The notes under the pieces are model-generated. The model saw only the letters and a program-made list of their open reading frames with translations, made no database searches and was not told the DNA's origin. A stretch of 64,000 bases of DNA, from the NCBI GenBank assembly GCA_032358255.1, contig JAULBX010031481.1, forward strand, positions 104,561-168,560, read 5' to 3'. The stretch's first letter is position 1; every line of letters begins with the position of its first letter. Below are positions 11,041-22,442 of the stretch, in pieces. The position numbers were made by a program, and so were the translations under genes. This DNA comes from Heterotrichella gracilis. Its lineage: Eukaryota > Sar > Xanthophyceae > Tribonematales > Xanthonemataceae.

Positions 11041-13140
11041 AATTAGGGTTTAGAGTTTGGGGTTTGGGTGACAGACAATGGGTTTGCATCTACATACTAC
11101 AACCCCAATCGCATGCTGCGACAGTAGGCTTGCCAGATGCGAACATCACCAGGTGTGCTTGAGTAGCCAGGCAGGGGCCGAGTAATAATATTATATATAT
11201 GTAGGCACACACCGGCAATGACGTCACCAGGCATGCTAGCCGCCAGCTCCCCCTGAGACTTGATGATGTCAAGTGGTTACCACCCCTTGAGACTTGATGA
11301 TGTCAAGTGGTTGCCATCCCCATCCAGGGCCACATTGCATAAAGTTACCCCCCTTGGCATCACCACACAAGTACCCATCGACACCCACCTGGCTGTGGGG
11401 CAGCACTCGAAGCGGCTGTGCGTGTGGTGGCACTGCTGGGGCTGGGAAGAGGCGCCCCACCCCCGCCCACCACTTGGCGCGATGACATGACTGGTGGTGG
11501 TGGCGCTGGTGGCGGAGCTGCAGGGCACAGGGAGGGGTGTCAGTAGCCAAGGATAGGGTTTTACAACCCTCCACTCAAAACCCTAAACAAACCCTACACA
11601 ATCGTGCAAGGTGTCAATGGCTGCAGTCACATCCACTCTGAGTTTGCAAGGGGTTACCACAATTAAAGACAGTATCCATAGTGAGATGCACTCCAAGGTT
11701 GCATTGTTAGTGGGCGGCGTCCTATCAGGGTGTAGGTATACTATCCCTATTAGGGTATAGGGAGTGGGCTGAGGGTTTAGGCTGCCTGCCCCACAGGTTG
11801 GCAGTGGTGGAAAAGAAGCAGCTCCTCCTAGACCTTATGGGCATATCTGCAAGCTTGTACCGCCACCAGGATACCAAGGAAGGGACCAAAAGCACATACC
11901 CTGAGGCCCTGTGGAGGTGGTGGCTGAGCAGCTGTGGCTTGGGCGGCGGTGCTTGGGAGTTGGTAATGAGGGGACAGTGGTTTGGAGGTGGTGGTTGGTA
12001 GGTGCCGTCAAACCCTTGGCTGGGGTTGGGGGGGTGGCGGTGGCAGTAAAACCCTTCGCTGGGGTTGGAGGGAGGGTGGCCTGGAAGGGGAAAAAGGTGT
12101 GAGCCAAGGGGTCCATACACCAGCGGCTATGCAGAAAGAGAGGGGGAGGAGTCTCCCCCTGTATACTCGTTCCCTTACGTCCGTGGGGTGACCTTCAAAC
12201 CAGTGCCTGCCCTGCACCTGGCAAGCATGATCCTAAATGTGCAGTGTGTGCTTGCGGGTGCTGCTGTTTGGAAGACATGAGGTGGAGTACACAGCCAGCC
12301 ACCTGCTAGTTTGCACGTACCAGGAAAGTCAGAGTAGGTGGTGTGACGGTGTACAGCCAAGGTGGGCACACGGGAAAGACAGGCTGTTGTCATGATGTGT
12401 GGGGCACCCCCTGCTAGTGCCAGCTCGCCACCTAGACCAGCGGGCTTTGAACTAGGTCTACAGAAAGAAGGCAAAGCCAGGCTTCTTGCAATCGCACTTT
12501 GCAGGTTCGCAGTACAAGCATAGCCACTGTGATTGAACCCAACCCTGGAGTGCATCGACAACTGGAGGCCTGCCCACTTGTGATCCCCACTGCAGGGGAG
12601 GGGATGAGGGGTTCCAGGGGCCCGTGTTGGGGAAGGCCAGTCAAATACAACACACCTGAAGCTGGACGTTGGTCCTGCAACGGCTGGGCGCTGTGGGTGC
12701 GTGATGTCAACAGGCTTTGTTGAGATTCAAGCAATGGAGGGAGCGTTCCGTATCAAGTCCTCCTTGTGCTCCCTTCGACCCACCAGCTGCAAAGACACTC
12801 CCTGCCACGCCACCACCACATATAGCGTCCGAAAAGTTGGTGAGTGGGAAACAGAATAGGCGACCGTCGCCCAGTCAGAAGGCGGACCTACGCAGGGCAC
12901 CTCCTGGGCTGCAGGGCTGGGTTCTATACATACTTTGGTATGCTCAAGGGGGGAAATGGGTGAATCACTCTTGCCAGCACCACGGCTGTTATGTTTGTCG
13001 GGCGTTCAAGCCTGCAAGTGCTCTTTTAAGACTCCTCACCCGTGAAAATCAGGGTAATAACAACAGGGTACCCTTGTTTAGGGTATTCATGGCAGTTGGG
13101 TTATCACTGGCAGAGCTATCGTGCAATCTGAAGTGACCTG
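11041..13140. repeat. Repeat family, copy 1 of 3 (Pro/Gly-rich, RQVV motif)
   Basis: This stretch matches 15380-17480 and 20000-22200 in the same order. It has a GGCGCCAAGTGGTGG-like motif (minus, near 11475), the string GGAGCTGCAGGGCACAGGGA (11513-11532), a GGCTGGGGTTGG repeat (near 12007-12068), a segment ending CCAACGTCCAGCTTCAG|GT on the minus strand (near 12675) and CACCTCCTGGGCTGCAGGGC (near 12898). In the minus NVQ frame, differences among the copies at GTT/GTA/GTC are synonymous, which hints at a once-coding ancestor. No intact gene could be assembled in this copy. Confidence 0.5.
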
Positions 13141-14011
13141 CGTTGCCAAGTGATCAGTGAAACCAACCAGTGCCTAGCATTGGGGACTGCCCATCCATCA
13201 CCTGCAAGCGACACACCTACTGAGTTGTGAGCACATGCCTTAACTGGCCGCCATTTGGGCAAGTCTATAGGAGAGTGTATTCTGGACAATGGACGGTGTA
13301 ATTGAGCCAAGCATTGTGGCTGTGGCAAGATATCGTAACACCTGATCTTATCTCTGTTTGAAGTGACACAAATTGCCCCTGGTGGTGCAGACCCCAGTCG
13401 GCATAACAGACATTATCTTGAGTCGCTCTGTGGCCGTACGTGGCACAGACTGTGAGTTACAGTGCGCATGAGCGCAGAGCAATTGAGTGTGCATCCCATC
13501 AGCAGTGCGCAGCATCATTGAGGATGGCAGCATAGCTGGCTGAACCCGCACACAAATCAGCAAAGAGCAAGCGCATCAGCAGCAATAAGTGCCCTGTGCT
13601 GCACAGGCTGTGCAAAACAGCTTGGTTCCCAAGGTTAACTGTGATAATCATAAGCGAAATAAGGTGGGGCAGGAGGCCCCTAATTACCCTAATAAACCCT
13701 GCAGTTCAACCCTAAATGTCTAAGGCGAAACTCCTGGGATGGCGTAACTTATACACCGTGACAGTGCCACATTTCTCGATCCAGAATAATGCATAAAATT
13801 ATCTACTAGGACGGCGGCGCTACCAATTGCTTGTCAAGTTGCTATTTGATACAAATGAGCTTCCTCGCTGCAAATGTACCTCCACCCTGGATAAAAGTCT
13901 CCAGTAAAGGACAAACTTCTATACCAGGCAGGTCCTAATCCAACAACATTGAGTGTTTCTCAAAAGTTGAATACATTGATCAGAAAAATGTTCAACTAAT
14001 ACTTGTCCAGC
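13141..14011. other. Spacer; right end duplicated downstream of the third F-box copy
   Basis: Nothing coding is seen. The stretch near 13868-13965 (TGTACCTCCACCCTGGATAA, then CCAACAACATTG) recurs near 18368-18436, so it is the shared 3' flank of the two F-box-family copies that start at 15106 and 19525. Confidence 0.5.
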
Positions 14012-15106
14012 TCAAGCTTCAGGCTCTATCACAACATGCTTGGTGCGGTGGCCACACTCACGAAGGATGTCATGGATGGAAGGATCGGTCACTGTTTCAC
14101 ATTTTGTAGGCATCGACTTGTATGCCCACCATTCTGCCCCATCATACTCGGCTCTTTCTAGCCTCCAATTTTCTCCTACAATATAGATGCACCTGACGTA
14201 GTGTGTACCGTAAGCAGGGTAATAATTGATACGGTTGGCAACCTTCATGAACTTCTCAAATGTTGTGCAGGACTTGCCAATCTTGACAAAGTTGACATCA
14301 GTGGGCGTGAGTTTGCACCGCTTCAAATCTTTAAGGGTCTCCTTTCCCAGGTTTCGCAAATGTCGGCCCGAGACTCGGGTAATACCAGCATCAGTATCAA
14401 TAAGATAGTAATCATCATCAGTGTCATCTTCAGTATCATCACCAGTGTCATCATCACTTTGCCTGCCGTCAGCGCATGGAGCCACCTCAGGTGCCTGCTG
14501 GGCATCCACACCCAAGTTCATCCCTGGGACTGCAGCGGGGACAGCATATTCAGCACATGATTATTTAAATCATTTGGTTCAGCGCTTATAACAATTGTGA
14601 AAAGGGCAGCAGTCCTACATCTGATAGCTATGATCACTGGTAACATTTGCAGGCTGTTATCAGCGCCAGTGGCTAACACAAAGTAAACAGTGACAATGCT
14701 GTGGCATTTCATGTCCCCACCCCTCTGATGCCTGGTAACTGGGTGCCACGTCGGCAATGACGAGGCCCATTTGGACCAATGCATGCCCAAGATGTGCGAT
14801 GTACCAGCTAAGGTTTAAACAACAGCAAAGCAGCTCCCGAGTGACACCCACCTGCACCTGCCTCTCCCCTTGAGGCACCAAGGGACATCCGTTCACACGC
14901 CAACTGCTCGCCCTCACCCCCCCACGCCTGCCAAGGGGGAGAAACCCCTGCGCTGGTGTCATGTGCCCCCGTTTGGGTGCTGTGATGCGCCATATGGGCC
15001 CCAGCGGGTGCCCGGCTGCCGCCTACGGCAATTGGCTGGCCACCAGCACCGGAGGTGGTGGGTGGGTGGGGGATTGTGGGCTGGGCGAGCCCTGCCGATG
15101 ATCCTC
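14012..15106 (-). CDS. F-box-family paralog with novel C-terminal domain, F-box replaced
   Basis: Two minus-strand exons, 15106-14852 and 14529-14012, join in phase through a GTC codon (donor GCAG|GTGGGT, acceptor CTGCAG|TCCCAGG). The N-terminal exon starts with the same GGSxA-Pro-rich sequence as the F-box/LRR gene (GGSSAGLAQPTIPHPP against GGSPAIGAALAPLP), but then diverges and shows no F-box. The second exon encodes an acidic Asp-rich linker, then about 120 residues of an unrecognised domain (LRNLGKETLKDL, TFEKFMKVANRINYYP, YIVGENWRLERAEYDG, EWWAYKSMPT). The paralog at 18531-19525 carries the same domain behind a genuine F-box. The start codon exon upstream is not identified. Function unknown. 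Confidence 0.6.
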
Positions 15107-15379
15107 CTGCGCAGGCGCCCGTTAGGTGAATTGGAGCAGACGTGAAGTTCACAGGTAAGGGGTCGGGGGTTGTGCAGTAGGGGTTTGGGGTTAGAGTCCC
15201 AACCTGCATGTTTGGGGCCATCGGCAGGGCATGCTTGTATGCTGCTCCAGTGGCCAATCAAAAAAGGTACGTTGATACCATTCCAGATCTGTCGACGGGT
15301 GCACTGAAGTAGCCAGCAGGGGGCGAGTAACACACATGTTACTCATACAATTTAAAGGCAACTTCCGTGACTAAGATAG

Positions 15380-17480
15380 TCAGTACAAGGAATTTGCTTG
15401 AACTCCCGGTGATGGAGAATTATTGTTCACCCCCTGGGCGACACCGACATGTACCCACCTGGCTGCGCGGCAGCACTTGGGGCGCCTGTGGGGGTGGTGG
15501 CATCGCTGGGCCTGGGATGGGGGGCCCCACCCTCGGCCACCACTTGGCGCCAGGACATAACCAGTGGTGGTGGTGGTAGTGGCGGTGCCAGCACTGGAGC
15601 TGCAGTGCACAGGGAGGGATGTCAGTGGCCAATGGTTAGGGTGTAGGCTGCTAACCTAAACCCTAAACAGGGTGACAGGTGAGGGTGTGTGTGCAGGGCA
15701 CCGGGAGGGGTGCCAGTGGGCAAGGCAGGGTTTACAACCCTCCACTCAAAAGCCTAAGCAGGACGTCAATGGCTGCAGTCAAATCTTCTGTGAGAGATTG
15801 CAAGGCTTCCATAGCCATGAACTACAGGGGATTACCCTGTAGGTGGGCAGTGTTGTATCAGGGTATGAATTCTAGGGTACAGAGAATGGGTGTAGGGTTT
15901 ATGATGCCTGTCGCACACGCACCTAGCAGGGGAGGAAAGGAGGCAGCTGCGCTTGGATAGCATGCGCGTAATCGGTAGGTTTATACCACCATCAGGCATA
16001 TGCCAAAATATCATGCAGCAAGAGATACAGGAAGGGACCAGCAGCACGTACCCTGTGGCGCTGTGGATCTGGTGGCTGCGGGGTGTTGGGTGGGTGGTGT
16101 TACCCGGGTGGTGGTGGCTGGGAGATGTTGGTTTGGAGGTGGTGGTTGGGAGGTGCTGCGAAACTCTTGGCTGGGGTTGGGGGCACAGCGCTGGCTGCGG
16201 AACCCTTGGCTGGGGTTGGAGTTGCGGTGGCCTGGGAAGGGGGAGGGGAGTGTGTGATTTGTGCTGAATCTAGGGTTTCTACACCCTGCGCCCAATCCCA
16301 ATCATGTGCAGGGTCAAGCAGGTGGCGTTGTCTCAGACCCTGTGCTCATTTCGGAAATCAGCACAGGGTTGCACACTACCGTAAATCGAGTAAATGATTA
16401 TTCAAGTAGATTTTCTTTTAATACTCATAGTTCAATGAATTAGAAAAGCATACATGAAGGTCAGATTTAAGAAATAATTTATAGAGAGCGATATTTTTTT
16501 ATTTGAAAAAATACAGGTAAAGGTGGCCTGCGCTGTGGGTCACGGCGCCTGCACTGCCACTCTCTGCAAGCCTAAGTACAAGGGGCAGTTGGCTTGGAAG
16601 CGGGGGCGGTGGTAGGTGGAGGAGTTTAGGGGCCAGCGGCAGGAGTGGTGGTGGTGGTGGTGCCTGGGGGTATCCCGCCAGAGGAGTTTAAGTTTGCCAC
16701 CACTTGGTGACTTGACCTGGCCATTTAAGGGGTGCGGCTGCAAGGTGGCACAAAGGGGGTTGAGGAGTAGTACTTTAGTTAGGTAAAGGAACTTGCCTAC
16801 ATCTTCTAAATTTATGCTTTAAAGCAAAAAGGTCTAGAGTTCTAACCAAACCAGAAGGAGGGGTGACCCGAAAGGGTGGCCAGTGCCTGTCCTGCACCTG
16901 GACAATATCATCATCAAGATGATCTTGCAGTGTGCATTTGCTGGTGCCAACCTTGCATGGCAGGTGCACTACGTATACCCAGCTGTGACCCAGTTTGGAG
17001 GTGAGAGGGACAGGGGGTACAGCGACCAAATGAGGCGGTAGGCAGACATAAACACACCTGAAGCTGTACGTTGACCCTCCATGGGCAGGTGGTGGGCGGC
17101 GAAGAGTGTGTATTCAGCTCTGTAAGGTACACCTATGAGGTTAAACGTTGCCCCGTCTCAACTCTCTCCTTGCGCTCCCTTCAACCACTAACATGAAAGA
17201 CCCACCCTTCTTTCCACCAAAGAAGCGTTCGTACCACTTCTGAAAAGCTTCTTGGCAAGCAATTTAGCTCCCGGTCGGGCCTATATAGGCGCCGTCGTCC
17301 AGCCAAAGGGACCTAGGCACCTCCTGGGGTGCAGGGCCTGCGAGGCTGGTTCCGGTGGGTTCGGAACCTCACAGCCTGAATCTGGAGAGGCCTGAGCGGT
17401 GAAAAGTGGGCCTTGCGACGGCTGATATCTTTGACGAAGGCAACAGGCCGGGTTTGAAGCTGCCTTTGTGGTCAAAAGGT
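15380..17480. repeat. Repeat family, copy 2 of 3
   Basis: This is collinear with the copies at 11041-13140 and 20000-22200. Hallmarks are GGAGCTGCAGTGCACAGGGA (15597-15616), a GGCTGGGGTTGG repeat near 16172 and 16211, the minus-strand CAACGTACAGCTTCAG|GT end near 17060, and CACCTCCTGGGGTGCAGGGC near 17320. A minus-strand open frame near 16914-17132 keeps the NVQ-type end (PWRVNVQLQ). I could not assemble a credible full gene; this may be a decaying gene family. Confidence 0.5.
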
Positions 17481-18031
17481 TTAAGGGTAACAGCTTACCC
17501 TTGCGTAGGGTTTAGGGAACCCCTCCCCGGCATGGCATCAAGCCTTGCTTCATCAAATGGCATCAAGGTATTTGCTTCTTTAGCCTTTTCCGTGTCGCCC
17601 ACAAAGTTTTGCTCCACAAACCTTGCCCAAAGTCCGAGTCACTAGTTAGAATTGATAGCTTGACCACAACACCAGTGTTCACCAATGCACTCCAATGTGG
17701 CTGCAATCCATCGCAACAGCGCTGGAAAAACATGATGGGTTAGGATTGTATTGTGGGCCCCCTGAAAAGGGTGGATGTTGTAGCCTATCTATATACTGAT
17801 TCTTTTTGGTGGAGGCTATGTGTAATTGCTATGCTGCCTTGTGCATGCCTTGAGCATGCCTTGTGCATGCCTTTGGCGTTGATTCTTTTCTTTTTGTTCT
17901 TTTTACAGTTTACGAAGAACAAATCCCATTAATTTTCTCTCTCTTACAGTGGCCGTGATGATCCCTGGAGAATCAGAACAGAGCCTTCCTTATCAACTCA
18001 TCCCAACACATGATGTCCTTGCAACCCACAG

Positions 18032-18115
18032 ACATCTACTACCGTATGTGAGCGACAAGGCTGGCCCCGTCCCCCCCATGACTACTGCCAGACCTGTGCT
18101 TCGAATGTGTCCTAA
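18032..18115 (+). pseudogene. Fossil last exon of a cupredoxin-like gene
   Basis: After a GCAACCCACAG acceptor-like end, the sequence matches exon 4 of the cupredoxin genes (TATGTGAGCGACAAGGCTGG, then ACTACTGCCAGACC, then AATGTGTCCTAA). An extra CCG sits near the start, a base is missing near GTCCCCCCCATGAC, and part of the end is deleted, so the frame is broken. Bases 17645-17790 resemble the intron of copy 1 (CACTCCAATGTGG). No exon 3 is recognisable nearby. Confidence 0.8.
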
Positions 18116-18530
18116 AAAAACATAACTGAAGCCAGGACACATCTCAAGGCGCATGCCATTAATGAATATTGGTCAGTGGTGCATTAGGTGTATGTTGATG
18201 TCAAGCAGACACGTAGTTTGCACCTGTGGAACATGAGTAGAAACTTTGCGACAGTGTGCCATAGTCGTTGCCTCTGCCATTGATGGATGCCAAACATAAG
18301 CTCTTTTGCTGTTACAGTAGTTCATTTTTTTGTTGCAGCACCTCACAGGGCTTACACACGTGCAAGTGTACCTCCATACTGGATAAGAAAATATTAAGTA
18401 ACAAACTAATTCTTGTACCTATTCCAACAACATTGTGTGTGTTTAACTTGTTGCAAAAAAATATTCAAGTGGAATGTGCTCAATTCAAGGAAATCCCGGG
18501 GGAAATCCCCCTTGCACCTGTCTTAGCTGC

Positions 18531-19525
18531 TCAAGTGACAGGCTCTATTTTCACATATTTGGTGCGGCATTCCCTTCGATCAACGATGTTATAAACACAA
18601 ATATCGGTCACAAATCCAGGATTTGTAGGCATCGTATTGTATTCCCACCATTCTGACCCATCATACTCCCCTCTTTCTAGCCACCAATCTTCTCCTACGA
18701 TGTAGATGGTGATAACCGAACCGAACATATGCTCCACCATAACTAGGGTAATAATAGACTCGGTTGGCAATGCTCATAAACTTCTCAAATGTTGTGGAAT
18801 ATGATGTGGGATAGCCCCAAAACTTGACAAACTTGACATCTGCCGATGTGAGTCTGCGCCGCTCCAAGGTTTCCAGAGTTTCCTTTCCCAGGTTTCGCAA
18901 TTCTGGGGTACCCGAGGTATACGATCGTGGGGTATCATCATCAGATTTAAAAAAGTCATCATCACTATCATCAGTTGGCCTCCACTCAGGGTATGGAGCC
19001 GCCTCCTGCCTCATCCATGGCACTGCAACAGGGGTAGCATCCTCAGCAAATAACGCGTTTGCTTCAGCATTTTCAACCAGTGTGAACAGGGTGGCAGTTC
19101 AATACTTTAGAATAGCTTTACCCACTGGTCCGCACTGGTACCATTGGTATGCCACTTTCAGCACCATTGGCTAACACAATGTAAACAGTGACAACGCCAC
19201 GGCATTTCATTTCCCCACCCCTCTAAGACTGGGAACTGGGTGCCACATCAGCATTAGTGACGTAACGCTTTCGAACCAAGGCAAGCGGTGTACCAACTAC
19301 GGTCTTAAACACAGAAACAACGTCACTTGTCATTAACAGACCCACCTGTAGTGCGCTGTACATCCCGCCAGCGCTTGCACACCAGCTGCATCGTCATGCG
19401 GTCTTCCAGGGTGAGGTTGGGGGCGCTCAGCACCTTTTGCAGGAGGTCGGTGGGGAGGGTGTCAAAGTAAGCCACGGGGTCCGGGGCTGGGCTGGGAGTG
19501 GGGGCGGGAGGGGGAGTAGAGGGGC
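18531..19525 (-). pseudogene. F-box protein with novel C-terminal domain, frameshifted
   Basis: Minus-strand exon 19525-19346 encodes a Pro-rich linker and an intact F-box (FDTLPTDLLQKVLSAPNL, then MQLVCKRWRDV). Donor CTACAG|GTGGGT and acceptor GTTGCAG|TGCC join in phase (Val) to 19022. That exon gives an Asp-rich linker and the same unrecognised domain as the copy at 14012-15106 (LRNLGKETLETL, TTFEKFMSIANRVYYYP). At about 18708-18726 a 10-base insertion (TTCGGTTATCACC in place of TGC in the paralog) shifts the frame; the domain resumes as IYIVGEDWWLERGEYDG. Unless a micro-intron or sequencing error explains this, the C-terminus is broken. The start-codon exon is not identified. Confidence 0.7.
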
Positions 19526-19999
19526 CTGCATTGGAGCAAAAGCGATGTCAGGCCTCATGAGCCAGACAACTAAATGCCATGTTGCTGTCTCGTACTGTTT
19601 TTGATTTATAATATGTCCTTGGGGAGAACAGTGAAGTAGGTTCCGGGGGCGGGCTGGGGGTGGGGGTGGCCGGAGGTGGGGTCTAAAATGCACCAAGATT
19701 AATTCCAGCCCACACAATGCAGGGACAACGACTTCAAACTAATATCGTAAAAACCCTTTATTTGATCAAGAATTGAGAATAATTCTCGGTCAATTAGTGA
19801 TGAGGGAGAATTATAGTGATGAATAATATGATGAAATGAAAACAGCCTGCCGCAACGCGCCATATAGAACTCTTGGGCGGGGTAAATTCCCGATCCTGGG
19901 GAAGCTTGCAAAGAGCAAACTTGCGCAAAAGTTTAAAGACATTTAAACTGAAAAAAGGCATAATATTCAAAATGGCATAGTAATTTTACTCCTCTGCTT

Positions 20000-22200
20000 G
20001 TAGTTGATGATGGATACTTTCACCCCCCTTGGCAACACCGCACAAGTACCCACCTGGCTGCGCGGCAGCACTTGGGGCGCCTGTGGGGGTGGTGCCACTG
20101 CTGGGCCTGGGAGGGGGGGCCCCACCCTCGGCCACCACTTGGCGCCAGGACATGACTAGTGGTGGCGGTGGTAGTGGCGGTGCCAGCACTGGAGCTGCAG
20201 GGCACAGGGAGGGTGTCAGTGGCCAATGGGTGGGGTGTAGGCTGGGAACCCTAAACCCTAAACAGGGTGTCAGGTGAGGGGGGGGGTGCAGGGCGCCGGG
20301 AGGGGTGTCAGTGGGCAAGGCAGGGTTTACACCCCCCCACTCAAAACCCTAAAAGGGTGTCGATGAGCTGCAGTAAGATCCACTCTGAAAGTTGCAAGGG
20401 AATAGCTTCTAATGCCATTAACTACAGTGGAGTACACTGTAGGTGGGCAGTGTCGCATCATGGTATGAATTGTAGGGTACAGAGAATGGGTGTAGGGTTT
20501 ATGCTACCTGTCTCACGCGGCAGTAGAAATAGGAAACAGATGCAATTGGACACATCCGCATAAGGCAGGCATGAATGACCACGAGGCATATGTCAAGCAG
20601 CAATGAGATACATGAAGGGACCGGCAGCACGTACCCTGAGGCGCTGTGGAGGTGGTGGCTGCCGGGTGCTGGGTGGGTGGTGTTACCCGGGTGGTGGTGG
20701 CCGGGAGGGGCTGATTTGGAGGTGGTGGTCGGGAGGTGCTGTCGAACCCTTGGCTGGGGTTTGGAGCACGGCGCTGGCTGTGAAACCCTTGGCTGGGGTT
20801 GGAGTTGCGGTGGCCTGGGAAGGGGGAGGGGTGTGTGTGATATGTGCTAGACCTAGGGTTTCTACACCTGCACCCTGCAGCCTATCCCCATGGCGTGCAG
20901 GGCTTAGGCGGAGGCGTTGTCTGGATATCAACATAGGGTTGCGGCGCTGGTTGGTAAACCCTTGCCTAGGGTTGGGCTTACGGCGCTGGATGGTTGACCA
21001 TTGGTCGGGGTCGTCCTCTTGGCTGGGAGTAGCATTGCGGTGCTGGCTGCGAAACCCTTGGTCGGGGTTGGGGTTGCGGCGCTGGTTGGGAAACCCTTGG
21101 GTAGGGCTGGGGTTGCGGTAGCCAGCAGGCGGCTTGGATGTGGTGGCGGTGGTAGGTGGGGGAGGAGAGGGGCCGGTGGCGGAGCCGTTGTCTCCAGATG
21201 GGTTTGGGTTTGCCACCACTTGGCGCCTTCCTTTGGCCATCTGGGGAGGTGCGACTGCAAGGTGCACAAAGGGGTTGAGGACCACTTCAAAGGTGAAGGA
21301 TTTGCCTTGTCTTCTGAAAACTAAGGTAATTCTGTGTATAAATATACGTAGCATATCAGGCGTTGCGTGTCACAGGGTGATGGGAGGAGGCAACCTAGTT
21401 GAGCCAGCGCAGTCACAGCTGTATATATACGCATACGCAACTGCTAGGGGGAAACCCGGTATGCCTTCAACGGTTTAAAGGTCTTGACTAGAGTCCTAAA
21501 CCCTGACCCGAGGGGGGTGACCCGAAAGGGGTGGCCAGTGCCTGTCCTGCACCTAGCCAGCACCATCTTGCAGTGTGCTTTGCAAAGCACAATTGGCTGG
21601 TGGCTATGGCACTGCTCAGCTGTCAATAACTTTTAAGGAGAGTGGATCCGGAGCAGGGCTTCCAGGGACCAAAGGAGGCGGTGGGCAGACACAAACGCAC
21701 CTGAAACTGAACGTTGGCCCTTCATTGGCAGGTAGTGGGCGGCGAAGAGTGTAGCAAGCTTTGCGAGGAACAACCTGTGAGCGGTATACGTATATGTATA
21801 GTATACTGACTGGTCCGTCTCAACTCGCTTGCGACCCAATAACGTGAAAGACACTCCCTTCCTGCCACCTCGGAAACGCACGCATCACTTTCAAAGAGTT
21901 GTTGCTTGGCAAGCCGTATAGTCACGGCCGGGCCTGTAGGCGTCGCTTAGCCAGGGGGACCTAAGCACCTCCTGGGTTGCAGGGCCTGCAGGGCTGGTTC
22001 CGGCTGGTTCGGAACCTCCACACCTGGAACTGGAGAGGCCTTCGACGTGCAGAAATGGACCTTGCCACGGCTGAAACTTCGAGAAGACAGTGTAGCTCGC
22101 TTTCAACTGTCTTTGAATGGGAAAGTTTTAGGGTAACAGGTTACCCTCGCTTAGGGTTTAAGGAACGCCGCCCAATCACCACACTTGGCAAGGTTGCTTG
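20000..22200. repeat. Repeat family, copy 3 of 3
   Basis: The most complete copy: GGAGCTGCAGGGCACAGGGA near 20193, GGCTGGGGTTGG repeats near 20750-21110, the minus-strand CAACGTTCAGTTTCAG|GT end near 21706, CACCTCCTGGGTTGCAGGGC near 21967. The NVQ frame carries a stop just upstream in this copy. Confidence 0.5.
20683..21240 (-). CDS. Possible low-complexity repeat protein exon (NPNPxQGFxxQRR)
   Basis: A minus-strand frame opens at ATG 21240 (MAKGRRQVVANPNPSGDN), runs through a Pro/Thr-rich stretch, then shows an imperfect repeat of about 13 residues: NPSPTQGFPNQRR, NPNPDQGFRSQHR, KPNPRQGFTNQRR. The repeat periodicity is visible in DNA as AACCCTTGG..GGGGTTG units, and weaker units recur at 16140-16230 and 11998-12090. 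No known family is recognised. It may be a real exon of the triplicated family or only open because of low complexity. Confidence 0.3.
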   Translation of the reverse strand: MAKGRRQVVANPNPSGDNGSATGPSPPPPTTATTSKPPAGYRNPSPTQGFPNQRRNPNPDQGFRSQHRNATPSQEDDPDQWSTIQRRKPNPRQGFTNQRRNPMLISRQRLRLSPARHGDRLQGAGVETLGLAHITHTPPPSQATATPTPAKGFTASAVLQTPAKGSTAPPDHHLQISPSRPPPPG

Positions 22201-22442
22201 CTTCTAGCTTTTAGCCTTTTCCGTGTCGCCCCGAAAGGTCTTGCACTACAGAACTTGCGCATCCCGGCAGCCGTTTGCAGCTACAAGCCAGCTACAGCTC
22301 TAGTGTGCTGGCACTCTGATCAACTTAGTTGTAACTACTGCACTCGAAACTTGTGTCAGTCTTGTGTACGGTGAACTTCGCCAAGGCTGCCTGGTAACGT
22401 CTAACGCCTTTCTGCACGCAATGCGTTGACGCTGCACTGGGC

